NCBI GenBank assembly: GCA_022414725.1
Contig: CM039466.1
Location: forward strand, 14,683,779 to 14,747,778
Length of the DNA stretch: 64,000 nt
Direction: 5' to 3'
Source of the DNA: Microglena sp. YARC
Taxonomy: Eukaryota > Chlorophyta > Chlorophyceae > Chlamydomonadales > Chlamydomonadaceae
Part shown: piece after piece, positions 28,021 through 36,958 of the stretch
Layout of the letters: each line of letters starts with the position of its first letter
Numbering within the stretch: position 1 is the first letter of the stretch
The notes under the pieces: model-generated
Database searches by the model: none
What the model saw: only the letters and a program-made list of their open reading frames with translations
Told to the model about the DNA's origin: nothing
Made by a program: the position numbers and the translations under genes

Positions 28021-29116
28021 CACTGCATACAGTCAATGACATTGAATCCCGGGACAGGTTGACACACTGTGTTGTTCAGCCCATCAATCTTTGTAACCGA
28101 TCAAATCCGTTCAGAAGTGTCTTCGCTCCCATGTGCCTCTAAAAATACGAATTTGAGACCAGGTTCTAAGAAATTGTTGGCACATCGTGTCGCGTTTGTT
28201 GCTCTGTACATAAAGTGCTCTTTAATGTAAATGGACATTCGGATATTGAGTTCAATCCATCCCGAACAGACCAAGCCAGTGAACTATTATGGTGATGTAC
28301 AAGTTCAAGATCAGATCGCTGAGCTAGGATGGATGTTTGGACTGTCCCGCAATGACTCGGGGGCACGTCTAACTGAGTCCATGCTGCCATACCAGCATGG
28401 AATTGCATGCAGTCCGTGCTCAAACACTGGGCCGACCTTGCCGAATTTGGACCAAACTACCATGCTATTGGATCCGGCACCACCACCTTGCAACACTCCA
28501 AAGTGTTCCACTCTTTCGGTGCATTCCAGTCGGTAAAATACAGCATCTCCAACCTGCATCAACAAAAAATGGCGTTGTCTAAACAACTGGGCTGTACATA
28601 CTGCTGACCACCAACAACAATGCTTTGACCAATGCGGTGAGGTGTATTCTAACGGCGTCGGGCTCCGTGACCGGCCTCAACACCCCGTGATCTTGGAAAT
28701 TGCTTTCGATGCACACGCCGCTTCGCTTGCGCGGGTCATCATCGATTCAATGGTCGGGTACACGAAGTCCACAATGTCGTCCACATCCGCACATTTGGGG
28801 AGGAAAACCGTATTCTCGGTGCCTGCGTTTGATGGCGTGGAGGAGCGCACCACAATGAGCGAAATTCTACTGCTTTTCATTATGCGCACGACTCCGTTTG
28901 AAGGGCCCCCGCCGAAATCCAGATCTCAGGATCGACCATATTGAACTTCGCCATTTGTTTCTCGATTGAGATGGCCAAGTATTAAATTACATTTTTATTC
29001 ATTCACGATCCCCTGAATCTTGACCACCATGATGTCGTCATCTCCGTTGTTTGTCACCACTCCCATCGAGAGGGTTTAGGGTTAACCCATCAATCAATCC
29101 AGTGTGTCTCATGCAT
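28021..29116. other. Degraded region, no intact gene
   Basis: Short protein-like stretches on both strands are interrupted by stops and frame changes. The best is at 28677-28889 on the minus strand. The shared GTAACCGATC block occurs near 28090. I cannot define a gene model. Confidence 0.4.
28677..28889 (-). pseudogene. Possible fragment of a PIF1/Helitron-type helicase
   Basis: The 70-codon frame contains FLPKCADVDDIVDFVYP, reminiscent of the (I/L)P...DxxVDDIVDFVYP segment of PIF1-like helicases. It has no Walker motif and is closed on both sides by stops. The assignment rests on one motif and is weak. Confidence 0.25.
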
Positions 29117-29242
29117 GTGAACTGTGGGCTCCCCTCCGGTCGCCCACCCGCTCGGTTCCTCGCGGGCTCCTTTGTGGGGGCTCCCCTCCGGTCGCCCCCG
29201 GCGCTCCGCTGGGGGGAGGTGAAAGGGGCTCCGCCGCTTGTT
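29117..29242. repeat. GC-rich dispersed repeat, copy 1 of 3
   Basis: About 125 bp with GTGAACTGTGGGCTCCCC, two GGGGCTCCCCTCCGGTCGCC words and AAAGGGGCTCCGCCGCTTGT. The other copies are at 35689-35823 and 37919-38042. Open frames across it are artefacts of its composition. Confidence 0.9.
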
Positions 29243-29425
29243 TAGTGTGATACGGTTCTCCTCCAATTGTTGGCAACAATATATATAGTTCGGTACAAGT
29301 TGTGTGGGAAGACGATTTATCGTGATAAACACCACATCCAACATCTGGTAGTGTTTTAAAGTAGGTTCTTTTACTTGCTTCTTTTACAGAGGACAACTGC
29401 TTTTTCCCAGATCATCAACCGATCC

Positions 29426-29674
29426 TTAATACACGAGCAAATCTTTGCAGTTGTTGACAAATGTTGCCAATCGTTTTGCATCTACATCCGGATTTTTCTT
29501 CCATAAGTTTTCTAGTGCTGTAAGATAAGCTTCACCCATAACAGAAGTTCCAGAAAAAGTGTCAGAGGAAGAAATTAGTATTTCTTGTATTCTCTCTAGT
29601 GCCAAGAACATGTTTTCCAGCTCATTCGCGACAATATTTTGAATGTCCTTGAGTTGAGAAGTGTCAGTTGACAT
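29426..29674 (-). CDS. Small hypothetical protein (82 aa)
   Basis: Starts with MSTDTSQLKDIQNIVANELE and is predicted to be mainly helical, with alternating hydrophobic residues (LENMFLALERIQEILI). The composition is normal and there is no low complexity, which makes it more credible than other short frames nearby. It is flanked by AT-rich sequence and by inverted Fanzor debris on its right. No family recognised. Confidence 0.55.
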   Translation of the reverse strand: MSTDTSQLKDIQNIVANELENMFLALERIQEILISSSDTFSGTSVMGEAYLTALENLWKKNPDVDAKRLATFVNNCKDLLVY

Positions 29675-29762
29675 TGTTCCTATTACATTATGAATGAAAC
29701 TGTTTTATTCAAAAATAACGCACCGAACACATTGTTAACTTTCACACAGTCTCCTCCTCAAT

Positions 29763-30076
29763 CTTCTCCCTAAACCAATAGTTGTTGTGAAAGAACCTTT
29801 CGACTGTGGCGTCCCTCGTCTCCATGTGCGCCTGTCTCGACCCCACCATAAGCTGCCGAATGAAGTTCTGGTCGACGCTAGGGACACTTACAGCTAAGAG
29901 GACTAATGGCTAATGGTTAAGCCAAAGTATCTGGTCGACGCTAGGGACACTTACAGCTAAGAGGACTAATGGCTAATGGTTAAGCCAAAGTATCTGGTCG
30001 ACGCTAGGGACACTTACAGCTAAGAGGACTTATCTTGCCGGTGTTGCGGTGAACCGGATATTAAAAGAAGTCTTGT
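29763..30076. pseudogene. Rearranged Fanzor debris with a 63-bp tandem repeat
   Basis: 29763-29893 is the reverse complement of Fanzor positions about 23821-23950, nearly identical. Its inner end (GGTCGACGCTAGGGACACTT) is then repeated three times with a 63-bp unit containing GACTAATGGCTAATGG (about 29873-30030). 30027-30076 matches Fanzor positions about 23743-23795 in direct orientation. Two adjacent Fanzor pieces therefore lie in opposite orientations around a short tandem repeat. Confidence 0.85.
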
Positions 30077-30084
30077 GAGTGATA

Positions 30085-30345
30085 TCTTACAGTATCGAGG
30101 TATTGACACACACAGGTGCCGCCGCCAGGTGCGAGAGGTCGGTCGCTCTGTGACTCGACACACGTGCCGCCGTGATGCGAGATGTCGCCATGTGACTCTT
30201 TGACTCGACACACGTGCCGCCGTGATGCGAGATGTCGCCATGTGACTCTGTGACTCGACACACGTGCCGCCGTGATGCGAGATGTCGCCATGTGACTCTG
30301 TGACTCGACTCGACACAGATGCCGCCGTCCTTGATGAGAGTGGTC
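30085..30345. repeat. CGACTCGACT-type minisatellite, block 1
   Basis: Units carry TGCCGCCGTGATGCGAGA, GTCGCCATGTGACTC and CGACTCGACAC words. Blocks also occur at 32595-32645, 38826-39410, 44100-44205 and 44930-45330. It keeps long open minus-strand frames that are not genes. Confidence 0.9.
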
Positions 30346-30601
30346 GCCGTTCATCTTGTGTCCTCCGATACATTCGACCGTGTTCCGCCGTTTGCGTGTG
30401 ATAGAGTGCGTGCGTGAGAATGAGTGAGAGTGAGAATGAGTGGTTGGTGGGCATCATCATCTCGACAGCAGCCGCCGCGACGCGTGTGTGAGGATGCGGC
30501 ATGTGTCGTGATAAAGTGCGTTATCCTATCTATCTATCTATCTATCCTATCGGACAGCATAACCAGAGTGCATCTCTTGCACATAATGCACCGGTCACCA
30601 G

Positions 30602-31196
30602 ATGCCAACTTTGAGGAATGACGTGTTGCAGCACATGACAGGCACATGCATGTGTTGTCATCCATCTTTCTTGCTTGATCATGATCCCAAGTCGTGCGAC
30701 TGGTGTGACATCGAGGCGAGCAAATGGGAGCTGATTGCGAATGTAGCAGCACTTCATGGTAAATTAGAGTGTCTCGTCAATGCATGGCATCATGGACAAT
30801 GTTTCATCAATTCATACCGTGTCGCCCTTCATGCAGCTGCACGTGGGCAAATGGCTTGTCTTTCATTCTTGTTTGATCAGTGCGGAGCAGCCCATGCTAT
30901 GCATATTCATGAACATGAACATGTGGAGAAGGATCTGCTTATGGGGCTGAGCAATGTTGCAGCATTGGGGGGAAATGTTGAATGTCTCATCCTGGTACAT
31001 AGAGAAGGACCCCCTATGCATCCTTCTCTGTCAACCTGGGCTTTACACATTTGTGCCAATTGCGATTGCACATGCAAGGGTGGACATGCTGCATGCTCAC
31101 TGTATGCATCCACATCATGCACATTACCTTACGTCCTGGGGTAGAAATCGAACCCTGTCTGATGAGAATGATACCATGTTTATTTTTCACAAGTAA
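30602..31196 (+). pseudogene. Degenerate ankyrin-like gene, probable frameshift
   Basis: The ATG at 30602 opens 180 codons with CMCC and WCD cysteine motifs and ankyrin-like cores: VAALHGKLECLVNAW, ALHAAARGQMACLSFLF and NVAALGGNVECLIL. After about 31040 a more protein-like reading (AIAHARVDMLHAHC) continues in another frame to a stop at 31196, so an indel is likely. Its end coincides with the left end of the 168-bp MITE, which may have cut off the original 3' part. Confidence 0.5.
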
Positions 31197-31361
31197 TGGG
31201 CGTTCCTGCCTCCCGGCCGATTTTGACTGGTTGCAAAACATGGTATGGAGCGGATTTGTGATTCCTTGGTGCTGATGTCTCAAGCTAGCTAGTCGTTCAG
31301 GAGGCTCTAAATCCTGATTAGAAATTTAAAAAAATCGGCCGGGAGGCAGGAACGCCCATTA
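31194..31361. mobile_element. 168-bp MITE with perfect 31-bp terminal inverted repeats
   Basis: The left arm 31194-31224 begins TAATGGGCGTTCCTGCC. The right arm 31331-31361 is its exact reverse complement. The outermost TA on both sides fits a TA target duplication of the Tc1/mariner type. No coding capacity. A fragment of the same terminal sequence forms the 3' end of the ankyrin gene near 13612-13650. The internal GGAGGCTCTAAAT also occurs at 51650, marking a further relic. Confidence 0.95.
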
Positions 31362-31433
31362 AGTATAAAAACTCAAGACTATGTCTAGTATATTGCTTTG
31401 CGCACCCTATCTCTTCTGTGTAAAACAGAAACA

Positions 31434-31922
31434 ATGGATAACTTCAAGAAGTTGGATACAAGCATGTATGCGTGTTTCACAGTTTCAGGCAGTACGTGGA
31501 ATGGCAAAAATTTTATTTTACATGGAACGGTGGTATTCGATAATGAGGATGACGCCAAGAAATGTTTAAAAATACTCGACCTGTACAAAGAGACATTCTA
31601 CTTCAGGCGTACATCGAACGTGATGAATAAGACTATGTTCACGTTTGACGGCACGACAATCCACCTATTATCTGGTGCCAAAATTGAGTACGACCAGAAT
31701 GCTGCTCGATTGAAGAAGATTGTAGAGATAGAAAAGACGTACACGGCAAACACGTGGGAATACATGGATCCAATATTGATTATGGACGATTACGTAAGGC
31801 TATTCGGGTATCTTCCGCTCAGGAAAAGGGCATTCTGGAGCTGCTTGCTGTTATGTTTTTCGTGCAGTTGTATATTCTGTATCGATCCATGCTATTACGA
31901 AGCTAAATCTCCTCGCACGTAG
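31434..31922 (+). CDS. Hypothetical protein with C-terminal membrane segment (162 aa)
   Basis: Start chosen at ATG 31434 (MDNFKKLDTSMYACFTV); an upstream in-frame ATG at 31398 would add 12 residues. The N-terminal 125 residues look globular. A Cys-rich hydrophobic stretch (SCLLLCFSCSCIFCI) near the end suggests a membrane anchor. It lies about 70 bp downstream of the MITE. Its last 20 bp overlap a broken minus-strand frame. No family recognised; intact and of normal composition, so probably a real viral-type gene. Confidence 0.6.
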   Translation: MDNFKKLDTSMYACFTVSGSTWNGKNFILHGTVVFDNEDDAKKCLKILDLYKETFYFRRTSNVMNKTMFTFDGTTIHLLSGAKIEYDQNAARLKKIVEIEKTYTANTWEYMDPILIMDDYVRLFGYLPLRKRAFWSCLLLCFSCSCIFCIDPCYYEAKSPRT

Positions 31923-32269
31923 GTGAGCTCATGCACCCCCCAACTTTTTTCCATTTCCAAGCCTGCTTGATACACACGGATTTCGTTTGAGTACATGCGG
32001 TTGCGTAAGACCCTGCCTCAACAATCACCGGCACATCCCTTTCGGGGAATATCGCATCGCTTCGATATTGCGTCCCATGCTTTGGTAGCCTTGCCATATT
32101 TCACGCCTTCATTCTCGCGTTCCTTCTCTCGCTCAACAACGGCAAAGCTGGGGGGGTCTGGCGGCACGTCCTCGGTGCCGCAATCAAGGCTGTCGACGCC
32201 ACCTGTCCCCACGTACTGGAATACGACATTGGTTGTCATGTGCGCCATGACCGCTGTCGAGCTGCTCAT
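31903..32269 (-). pseudogene. Frameshifted hypothetical gene
   Basis: The upstream frame (32269-32018) contains MTTNVVFQYVGTGGVDSLD. The protein-like reading then continues in another frame (to 31903) with PERDVPVIVEAGSYATACTQ. The change occurs near 32050-32065. No family recognised. The two pieces make better sense together than apart, hence the pseudogene call. Confidence 0.4.
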
Positions 32270-32329
32270 ATGCTATCCCAAGGCGCGCGTTTACACCACT
32301 TCCACGAGACGATGAGTGACGATGATCCG

Positions 32330-32520
32330 CCACCGTGTGTCATGAATGGATGGACGGACGGACGGACGGTGTGGATGCGACAGTTTTCCACCGTTTTGCG
32401 TGTGATGATTGATTGATGCCACACTTGGTTTCTGCAGCTCAAATCCCCTACCCCACTCCGTGGGGCCCGCGATTCCCCTATCGATATACGAGATCTATTG
32501 TCTAGCAGGGCTCTGCTTGA
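32330..32520. repeat. GGACGGACGG module plus TCTAGCAG hairpin
   Basis: 32345-32400 has the GGACGGACGG / GATGCGACAGTTTTCC repeat, also at 35.5 and 41.4 kb and, inverted, at 27.3 kb. It is followed by CCCCACTCCGTGGGGCCCGC and CTATCGATATACGAGA. A hairpin, TCTAGCAGGGCTCTGCTTGA, lies at 32501-32520. The same order recurs at 41.4-41.55 kb and 43.9-44.01 kb. Confidence 0.7.
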
Positions 32521-32578
32521 CATGTGATCACCGTTTGCGATTACTTTACCGGGTTTTCCGTCATCTGTGAGTGATATC

Positions 32579-33145
32579 TTACAGTATCGAGGTATTGACA
32601 CAGGTGCCGCCGTGATGCGAGAGGTCGGTCGCCATGTGACTCGCACTCAATTCTTTGACAGGACCACCGCATCTTCTTGTGTACCTGGTTCCTGACGCAA
32701 CCCTTTTCATGTCAGTACTCCACCAATTAGGGATATCTGTCACTGCCCCACACTCTGCCAGTTTAATGGCAAAACTTGAAGCCCACTTCCCGAGCAGGAA
32801 CGCCTTTTTCAAAACACACATGTACTGCCATGGTGTGTAGTACGGATGTGAGCTATCGTCACATTTGTGACAGGGTGTATTCAGCTCCTTTGCATCAGTT
32901 CGGTCTAGCAAGTTGTCGAGAGCTTTCATGGAATCGGTCATCCCCCACCATGCATCTGAATGTTGAACCAGGATCCCCTTTTGTTCCGACTCTTTGTATG
33001 CCCTCACCAGTGCATCTTCCACGCACCTGATTCCAATACCCATGTTGCTGTAGATAAGTCCATCAAGCGTGTGCTCTTGTGATGCGTCGCCACTTGCTAT
33101 GTTCTTCAAATAGTTCTTGATTTCGCTTAGCTGTAATAAAGCCAT
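32579..33145 (-). CDS. Hypothetical protein with repeat-derived C-terminus (188 aa)
   Basis: The first about 160 residues look like a genuine globular protein (MALLQLSEIKNYLKNIASGD; a CHKCDDSSH motif that could bind metal; WQYMCVLKKAFLLGKWASS). The last about 20 residues (SHMATDLSHHGGTC) are encoded by the minisatellite that makes up much of 38.8-39.4 kb, so the natural end was replaced by repeat invasion. ATG 33145 is preceded by AT-rich sequence. No family recognised. Confidence 0.6.
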   Translation of the reverse strand: MALLQLSEIKNYLKNIASGDASQEHTLDGLIYSNMGIGIRCVEDALVRAYKESEQKGILVQHSDAWWGMTDSMKALDNLLDRTDAKELNTPCHKCDDSSHPYYTPWQYMCVLKKAFLLGKWASSFAIKLAECGAVTDIPNWWSTDMKRVASGTRYTRRCGGPVKELSASHMATDLSHHGGTCVNTSIL

Positions 33146-33388
33146 TTTTCCTCACCATATACTATTTTCCACCTGAAGGAAACGTAGTGTGGCAAGTGCC
33201 CAAGTTGAGCCTTACGACCCGACTGCGACAACCCAAGAAGAAATCCAGCCTAAATCCTAATGGCATGTGGCATCAGAGCAGAGCAGTTCAGAGTGGGCAA
33301 GATCAACCAACAAGCGGGGCAGGGTGTGGGGAGATATGTACACTTTTCACTACTTTTTTTTCGCTGTTTGCATGTGGAGTCTGATTGA

Positions 33389-33527
33389 ACTCAGTCCGGG
33401 CTGGCCGCGGCGACGTGCTCTTCGACGAACATAGCCACGGCGTCGTTCGCGTTCAAGTACATCGCACTGGTCTTCTTTAACGAATCGGGCATATCGAACT
33501 TGTACTCGTATGCAAACGCAGCGTGTA
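33389..33527 (-). pseudogene. Detached fragment of the D5 helicase-primase C-terminal region
   Basis: Almost identical to 40318-40443, which encodes residues around NANDAVAMFVEEHVAA and FDMPDSLKKTSAMYLN of the D5 remnant, in the same orientation. It ends in a duplicated GGGGGAACGTTACATCC unit. It is too short to be functional. The flanking 33146-33388 and 33528-33898 contain no gene that I can support. Confidence 0.85.
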
Positions 33528-33898
33528 CATCCATCTGGCGGAACGGGGGGAACGTTACATCCATCTGGGGGAACGGGGGGAACGTTACATACTCAGCAAA
33601 ACAATGCCGATACGGATCAAAGTTGTTTACACTCGTTTTTATTAAAACAATAGTTGTTTAGTTGCTAATCTGTCAACGGTAGACTCGGTACCTCCAGTGT
33701 TTTTCCAAAGTTCCACCTTCAGTTAATCAAGTTACGTGAGTTAATTAAGTTAACTAAGTTATTCAATTTCCTGGCTGCGGATATCTTGACTGAAGACGCG
33801 TCCACCGCGATCCACAGCTGTCACGATCATACGACGAATTGTCACAGTCCATATGTAGATACCGGCTACATTTACTAAGGATGACCCGTTGAACAATT

Positions 33899-35386
33899 TT
33901 ACACATCATTCCATCCATTTTTCAAGTACGTCAACGAAGTGAGTCCTTCCAGCGGTGATATGTCGTCCACGTCGGTGTTAGAACTGTCCAGGTGAACCAA
34001 CGAAGTGAGTCCTTCCAGCGGTGATATGTCGTCCACGTCGGTGTTCGAAATGTCGAGGTGAACCAACGAAGTGAGTCCTGCCAGCGGTGATATGTCGTCC
34101 ACGTCGGTGTTCGAAATGTCCAGGTGCACCAATGAAGTGAGTCCTTCCAGTGGTGATATGTCGTCCACGTCGGTGCCCTTCATGTTCAGGTGAATCAACG
34201 AAGTGAGTCCTGCCAGCGGCGATATGTCGAGCACCTTGCTCCGGCGACAAAACGAAATGAAGCCGGACATCGGTACTCGGTCTTCGACCACACATGTGTA
34301 CGCCATGTTCAGATGAACCAACGAAGTGAGGCCGGACAGTAGTGATATAGAGGGTACACGTGTGTGCTCCATGTTCAGGTGAAGCAACGCAGTGATACCG
34401 GACACCGGTGAGATGTCTTCGAGCTTGTATTTGATATGCGAAATGTCGAGGTGAATCAACGAAGTGAGTCCGGACAGAGATGATAGGTATTCCACGTCGG
34501 TGCCCTCCATGTTGAGGTGAATCAACGAAGTGAGTCCTGCCAGCGGTGATAATATGTGTTCGCCCACCCATGTGTACGCCATGTTCAGATGAACCAACGC
34601 GGTGAGTCCGGACAGCTTTGATATGTCTTCTAGTTTGTTTCCGATATGCGAAATGTTGAGGTGAACCAACGCATTGAGTCCTGAAATCGCTGATAGGTGT
34701 TCGTCCACGTACGTGAGGTGCGAAATATCTAGGTGAATCAACGAAGTGAGACCTGACAGCGGTGATATGTCTTTGAGTTTTGCTTGTATTAGCGAAATGT
34801 CTAGGTGAATCAACGAAGTGAGGGCGGCCAGTGGTGATATGTCGGTCACAAGTGTGTGCGCCATGTTCAAGTGAATCAACGAAGTGAGTCCGTACAGAGC
34901 TTGTATGTTGTACAGAGGTGTGTGCGACATGTTCAGATGCGTCAACAAAGTGAGTCCGGACAGAGGTGATAATAGGTCTTCGTCCACGTAGGTGTGCGAC
35001 ATGTTCAGGTGCGTCAATGAAGTGAGTCCGTACAGTGGCGATATGTCGGTCACGTAGGTGTTCGATATGTCCAGGTGAACCAACGCAGTGAGGCCGGACA
35101 GCGGCGATATGTCTTGGATCTTGTCTTCGATAGCCGACATTGATTGGTAGGGTACGTATTCCCCACGATTGACACCTATTTTCAACTCTTTGAGCCTGCA
35201 AGTGCGTGATAATGCGTATTCCAAACTTGTATAATGTCTTAGGTGGATCCTTGTGACACACCGGGGTGTGACGCATCTCCACTTTTCGCAAACGAGAGGC
35301 ACTTGTTTGAGGTGGGATTCGTTCGAAATCGCATTGGCTAGAATGATCTCCAATACATCTTCATTGATTTCGTCAAAGGAACTCAT
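33899..35386 (-). CDS. F-box-like / leucine-rich repeat protein
   Basis: Start chosen at ATG 35386 (MSSFDEINEDVLEIILANAI), which begins an F-box-like segment (residues 1-45); the frame is open upstream to 35470. From about residue 75 to the end there are some 17-18 leucine-rich repeats of 22-25 residues with the core DISPLAGLTSLIHLNMSHT, the SDS22/internalin class. The last four are nearly identical, with VDDISPLEGLTSLVHLDISN, showing recent expansion. F-box proteins with repeat domains are substrate adaptors for ubiquitin ligases and are common in giant viruses of protists. The ORF is intact (about 495 residues). The same strand stays open in another frame because of the repeat periodicity. 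Confidence 0.85.
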   Translation of the reverse strand: MSSFDEINEDVLEIILANAISNESHLKQVPLVCEKWRCVTPRCVTRIHLRHYTSLEYALSRTCRLKELKIGVNRGEYVPYQSMSAIEDKIQDISPLSGLTALVHLDISNTYVTDISPLYGLTSLTHLNMSHTYVDEDLLSPLSGLTLLTHLNMSHTPLYNIQALYGLTSLIHLNMAHTLVTDISPLAALTSLIHLDISLIQAKLKDISPLSGLTSLIHLDISHLTYVDEHLSAISGLNALVHLNISHIGNKLEDISKLSGLTALVHLNMAYTWVGEHILSPLAGLTSLIHLNMEGTDVEYLSSLSGLTSLIHLDISHIKYKLEDISPVSGITALLHLNMEHTRVPSISLLSGLTSLVHLNMAYTCVVEDRVPMSGFISFCRRSKVLDISPLAGLTSLIHLNMKGTDVDDISPLEGLTSLVHLDISNTDVDDISPLAGLTSLVHLDISNTDVDDISPLEGLTSLVHLDSSNTDVDDISPLEGLTSLTYLKNGWNDV

Positions 35387-35688
35387 TCGTTTGTGAAGTG
35401 TGCTGTGCTGATGGTTGTTTATACTGAAGAATGGTTGTTTACACTTCATTCGAGGACGATGATCCGCCACCGCATCCGTGTGTCATGAATGGACGGACGG
35501 TGTGGATGCGACAGTTTCCCGCCGTTTGCGTGTGTCCTCCTATACATTCGACAGTGTTCCGCATCTTGTGTCCTCCGATACATTGGACAGTGTTCCGCCG
35601 TTTGCGTGAGTACTCCGATGACTTGACGCAGGCGTTCCGAATGAATCCGGTATTTGAGTATTTTCCCTTAGAAGTCTGATGCTTGATG

Positions 35689-35823
35689 TGAACTGTGAAC
35701 TGTGGGCTCCCCTCCGGTCGCCCACCCGCTCGGTTCCTCGCGGACTCCTTTGTGGGGGCTCCCCTCCGGTCGCCCCCGGTCGCTCCGCTGGGGGGAAGAG
35801 GTGAAAGGGGCTCCGCCGCTTGT
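35689..35823. repeat. GC-rich dispersed repeat, copy 2 of 3
   Basis: Same order of words as 29117-29242. It is preceded at 35460-35640 by the GGACGG module and by two copies of a TGTCCTCCGATACATT / CAGTGTTCCGC unit. No gene is seen between 35387 and 36137. Confidence 0.9.
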
Positions 35824-36137
35824 CCTGAGGAGACAAGACCAGGTCTCAAGCTGACATAATGATATTAATAATCCGCTTCACTCCAGTTGTACCGTACTCT
35901 AGAAAGCGGTTTCATTTTAGTATTCCGTCGAGTGTACCATACATCTTAAGGTCAAATATCATCATCGACTTCCTCATCGATTCCACAAACCCTGGTGGGA
36001 ACAATGCCGATGGCATGATTGCGTCTTTCTTCTGCAATTTCTGACGCGAACTCCGGTGATACTGGACAGAGCTGACTCACATCTAATGGATCGCGAGTGA
36101 ATGGATCGGTGGCACTTGCACGCACCCATCTTTCTAT

Positions 36138-36488
36138 TCAACAACGGCCATACAGATGACCTGCGGGTGAGACGGCTGGCTGATCTGGCCACTGGTGCGA
36201 TATGGAACATCGGAACTTGAACGGGACATCAGGTTCAACATGATCTACTGCGTGGATGAGAACTATACGGTTGTATGCCCGCATCAGTACATTGTCCCAG
36301 TGTACAATCCTGGTTGTATCAGATGCAAGGGTTCGTGCTGCAGCGATCAGCCTATGAATCAAACTGTCATCATCCAGATCTAGGGCCCACACATCCGACA
36401 GAGATTGTATATCCGCTTGCTCCAGCAATTCAGCAGTCCACCCATTGCCGACGATTGCCAACTCCCGCAGAGCACTGCTTCCAAGCAT
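36138..36488 (-). CDS. Hypothetical protein, probably fragmentary (116 aa)
   Basis: The ORF has plausible protein composition (WALDLDDDSLIHRLIAAART, VHWDNVLMRAYNRIVLIHAV). A second protein-like frame overlaps its start (36598-36380, with LLPGLKGIALLYSKECLEA). An indel near 36480 could join them into one longer gene of F-box or LRR type. This is tentative. Confidence 0.35.
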   Translation of the reverse strand: MLGSSALRELAIVGNGWTAELLEQADIQSLSDVWALDLDDDSLIHRLIAAARTLASDTTRIVHWDNVLMRAYNRIVLIHAVDHVEPDVPFKFRCSISHQWPDQPAVSPAGHLYGRC

Positions 36489-36598
36489 TCTTTGGAATAT
36501 AGCAGAGCTATGCCTTTAAGACCTGGGAGCAATGGAATGTCTGAGCTTTCAGCAGTGTATAAATACAACGAAGTCCATGTCTGTGTAATCAGAGACAC

Positions 36599-36958
36599 AA
36601 TTTGGGTAGATCACACCGTTCCATGGCATCTCATGTTGTCATGCAACATTATGCCATCCCATATGCAAACCACACCATCTCATGCAGACCTTTCATGAGA
36701 GAGAAAGGACATGTCATGCACATGTCCAATTTAGCCCATGCCATCTCATGCAACCCATCCCGACATGTCATCCACTATGCGGTTTCTTTGGAGGATCAGG
36801 GATCATAGTGGATGTGGATCACGTTTGCCATTACCGGATAGATACATCCGCTTCTTGGCAATGTTGATTGCATTATGTGCTCTTTTTTCTAGCGGTGTCG
36901 GGATTGGTTCAGAACGCAACATCTTTTACTGGATGGGCAATATTAGGTTTGGAGGGGC
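36599..36958. other. Spacer with CATGCAACCC/CATCTCATG words
   Basis: No gene supported. 36610-36780 is rich in irregular CCATCTCATGCA and ACATGTCATG repeats, giving short overlapping open frames without protein-like composition. Confidence 0.4.

Noticed and set aside
29090..29396. Open frames over the GC-rich repeat (PPPSGAPGATGGEPPQRS)
   Set aside because: The same peptide appears at all three repeat copies in different contexts; it is the repeat, not a gene.
33978..35291. A 437-codon minus-strand frame (HITAVRTHFVDSP repeats) overlapping the LRR gene
   Set aside because: It is the shifted reading of the leucine-rich repeat DNA. The other frame has F-box and LRR consensus.
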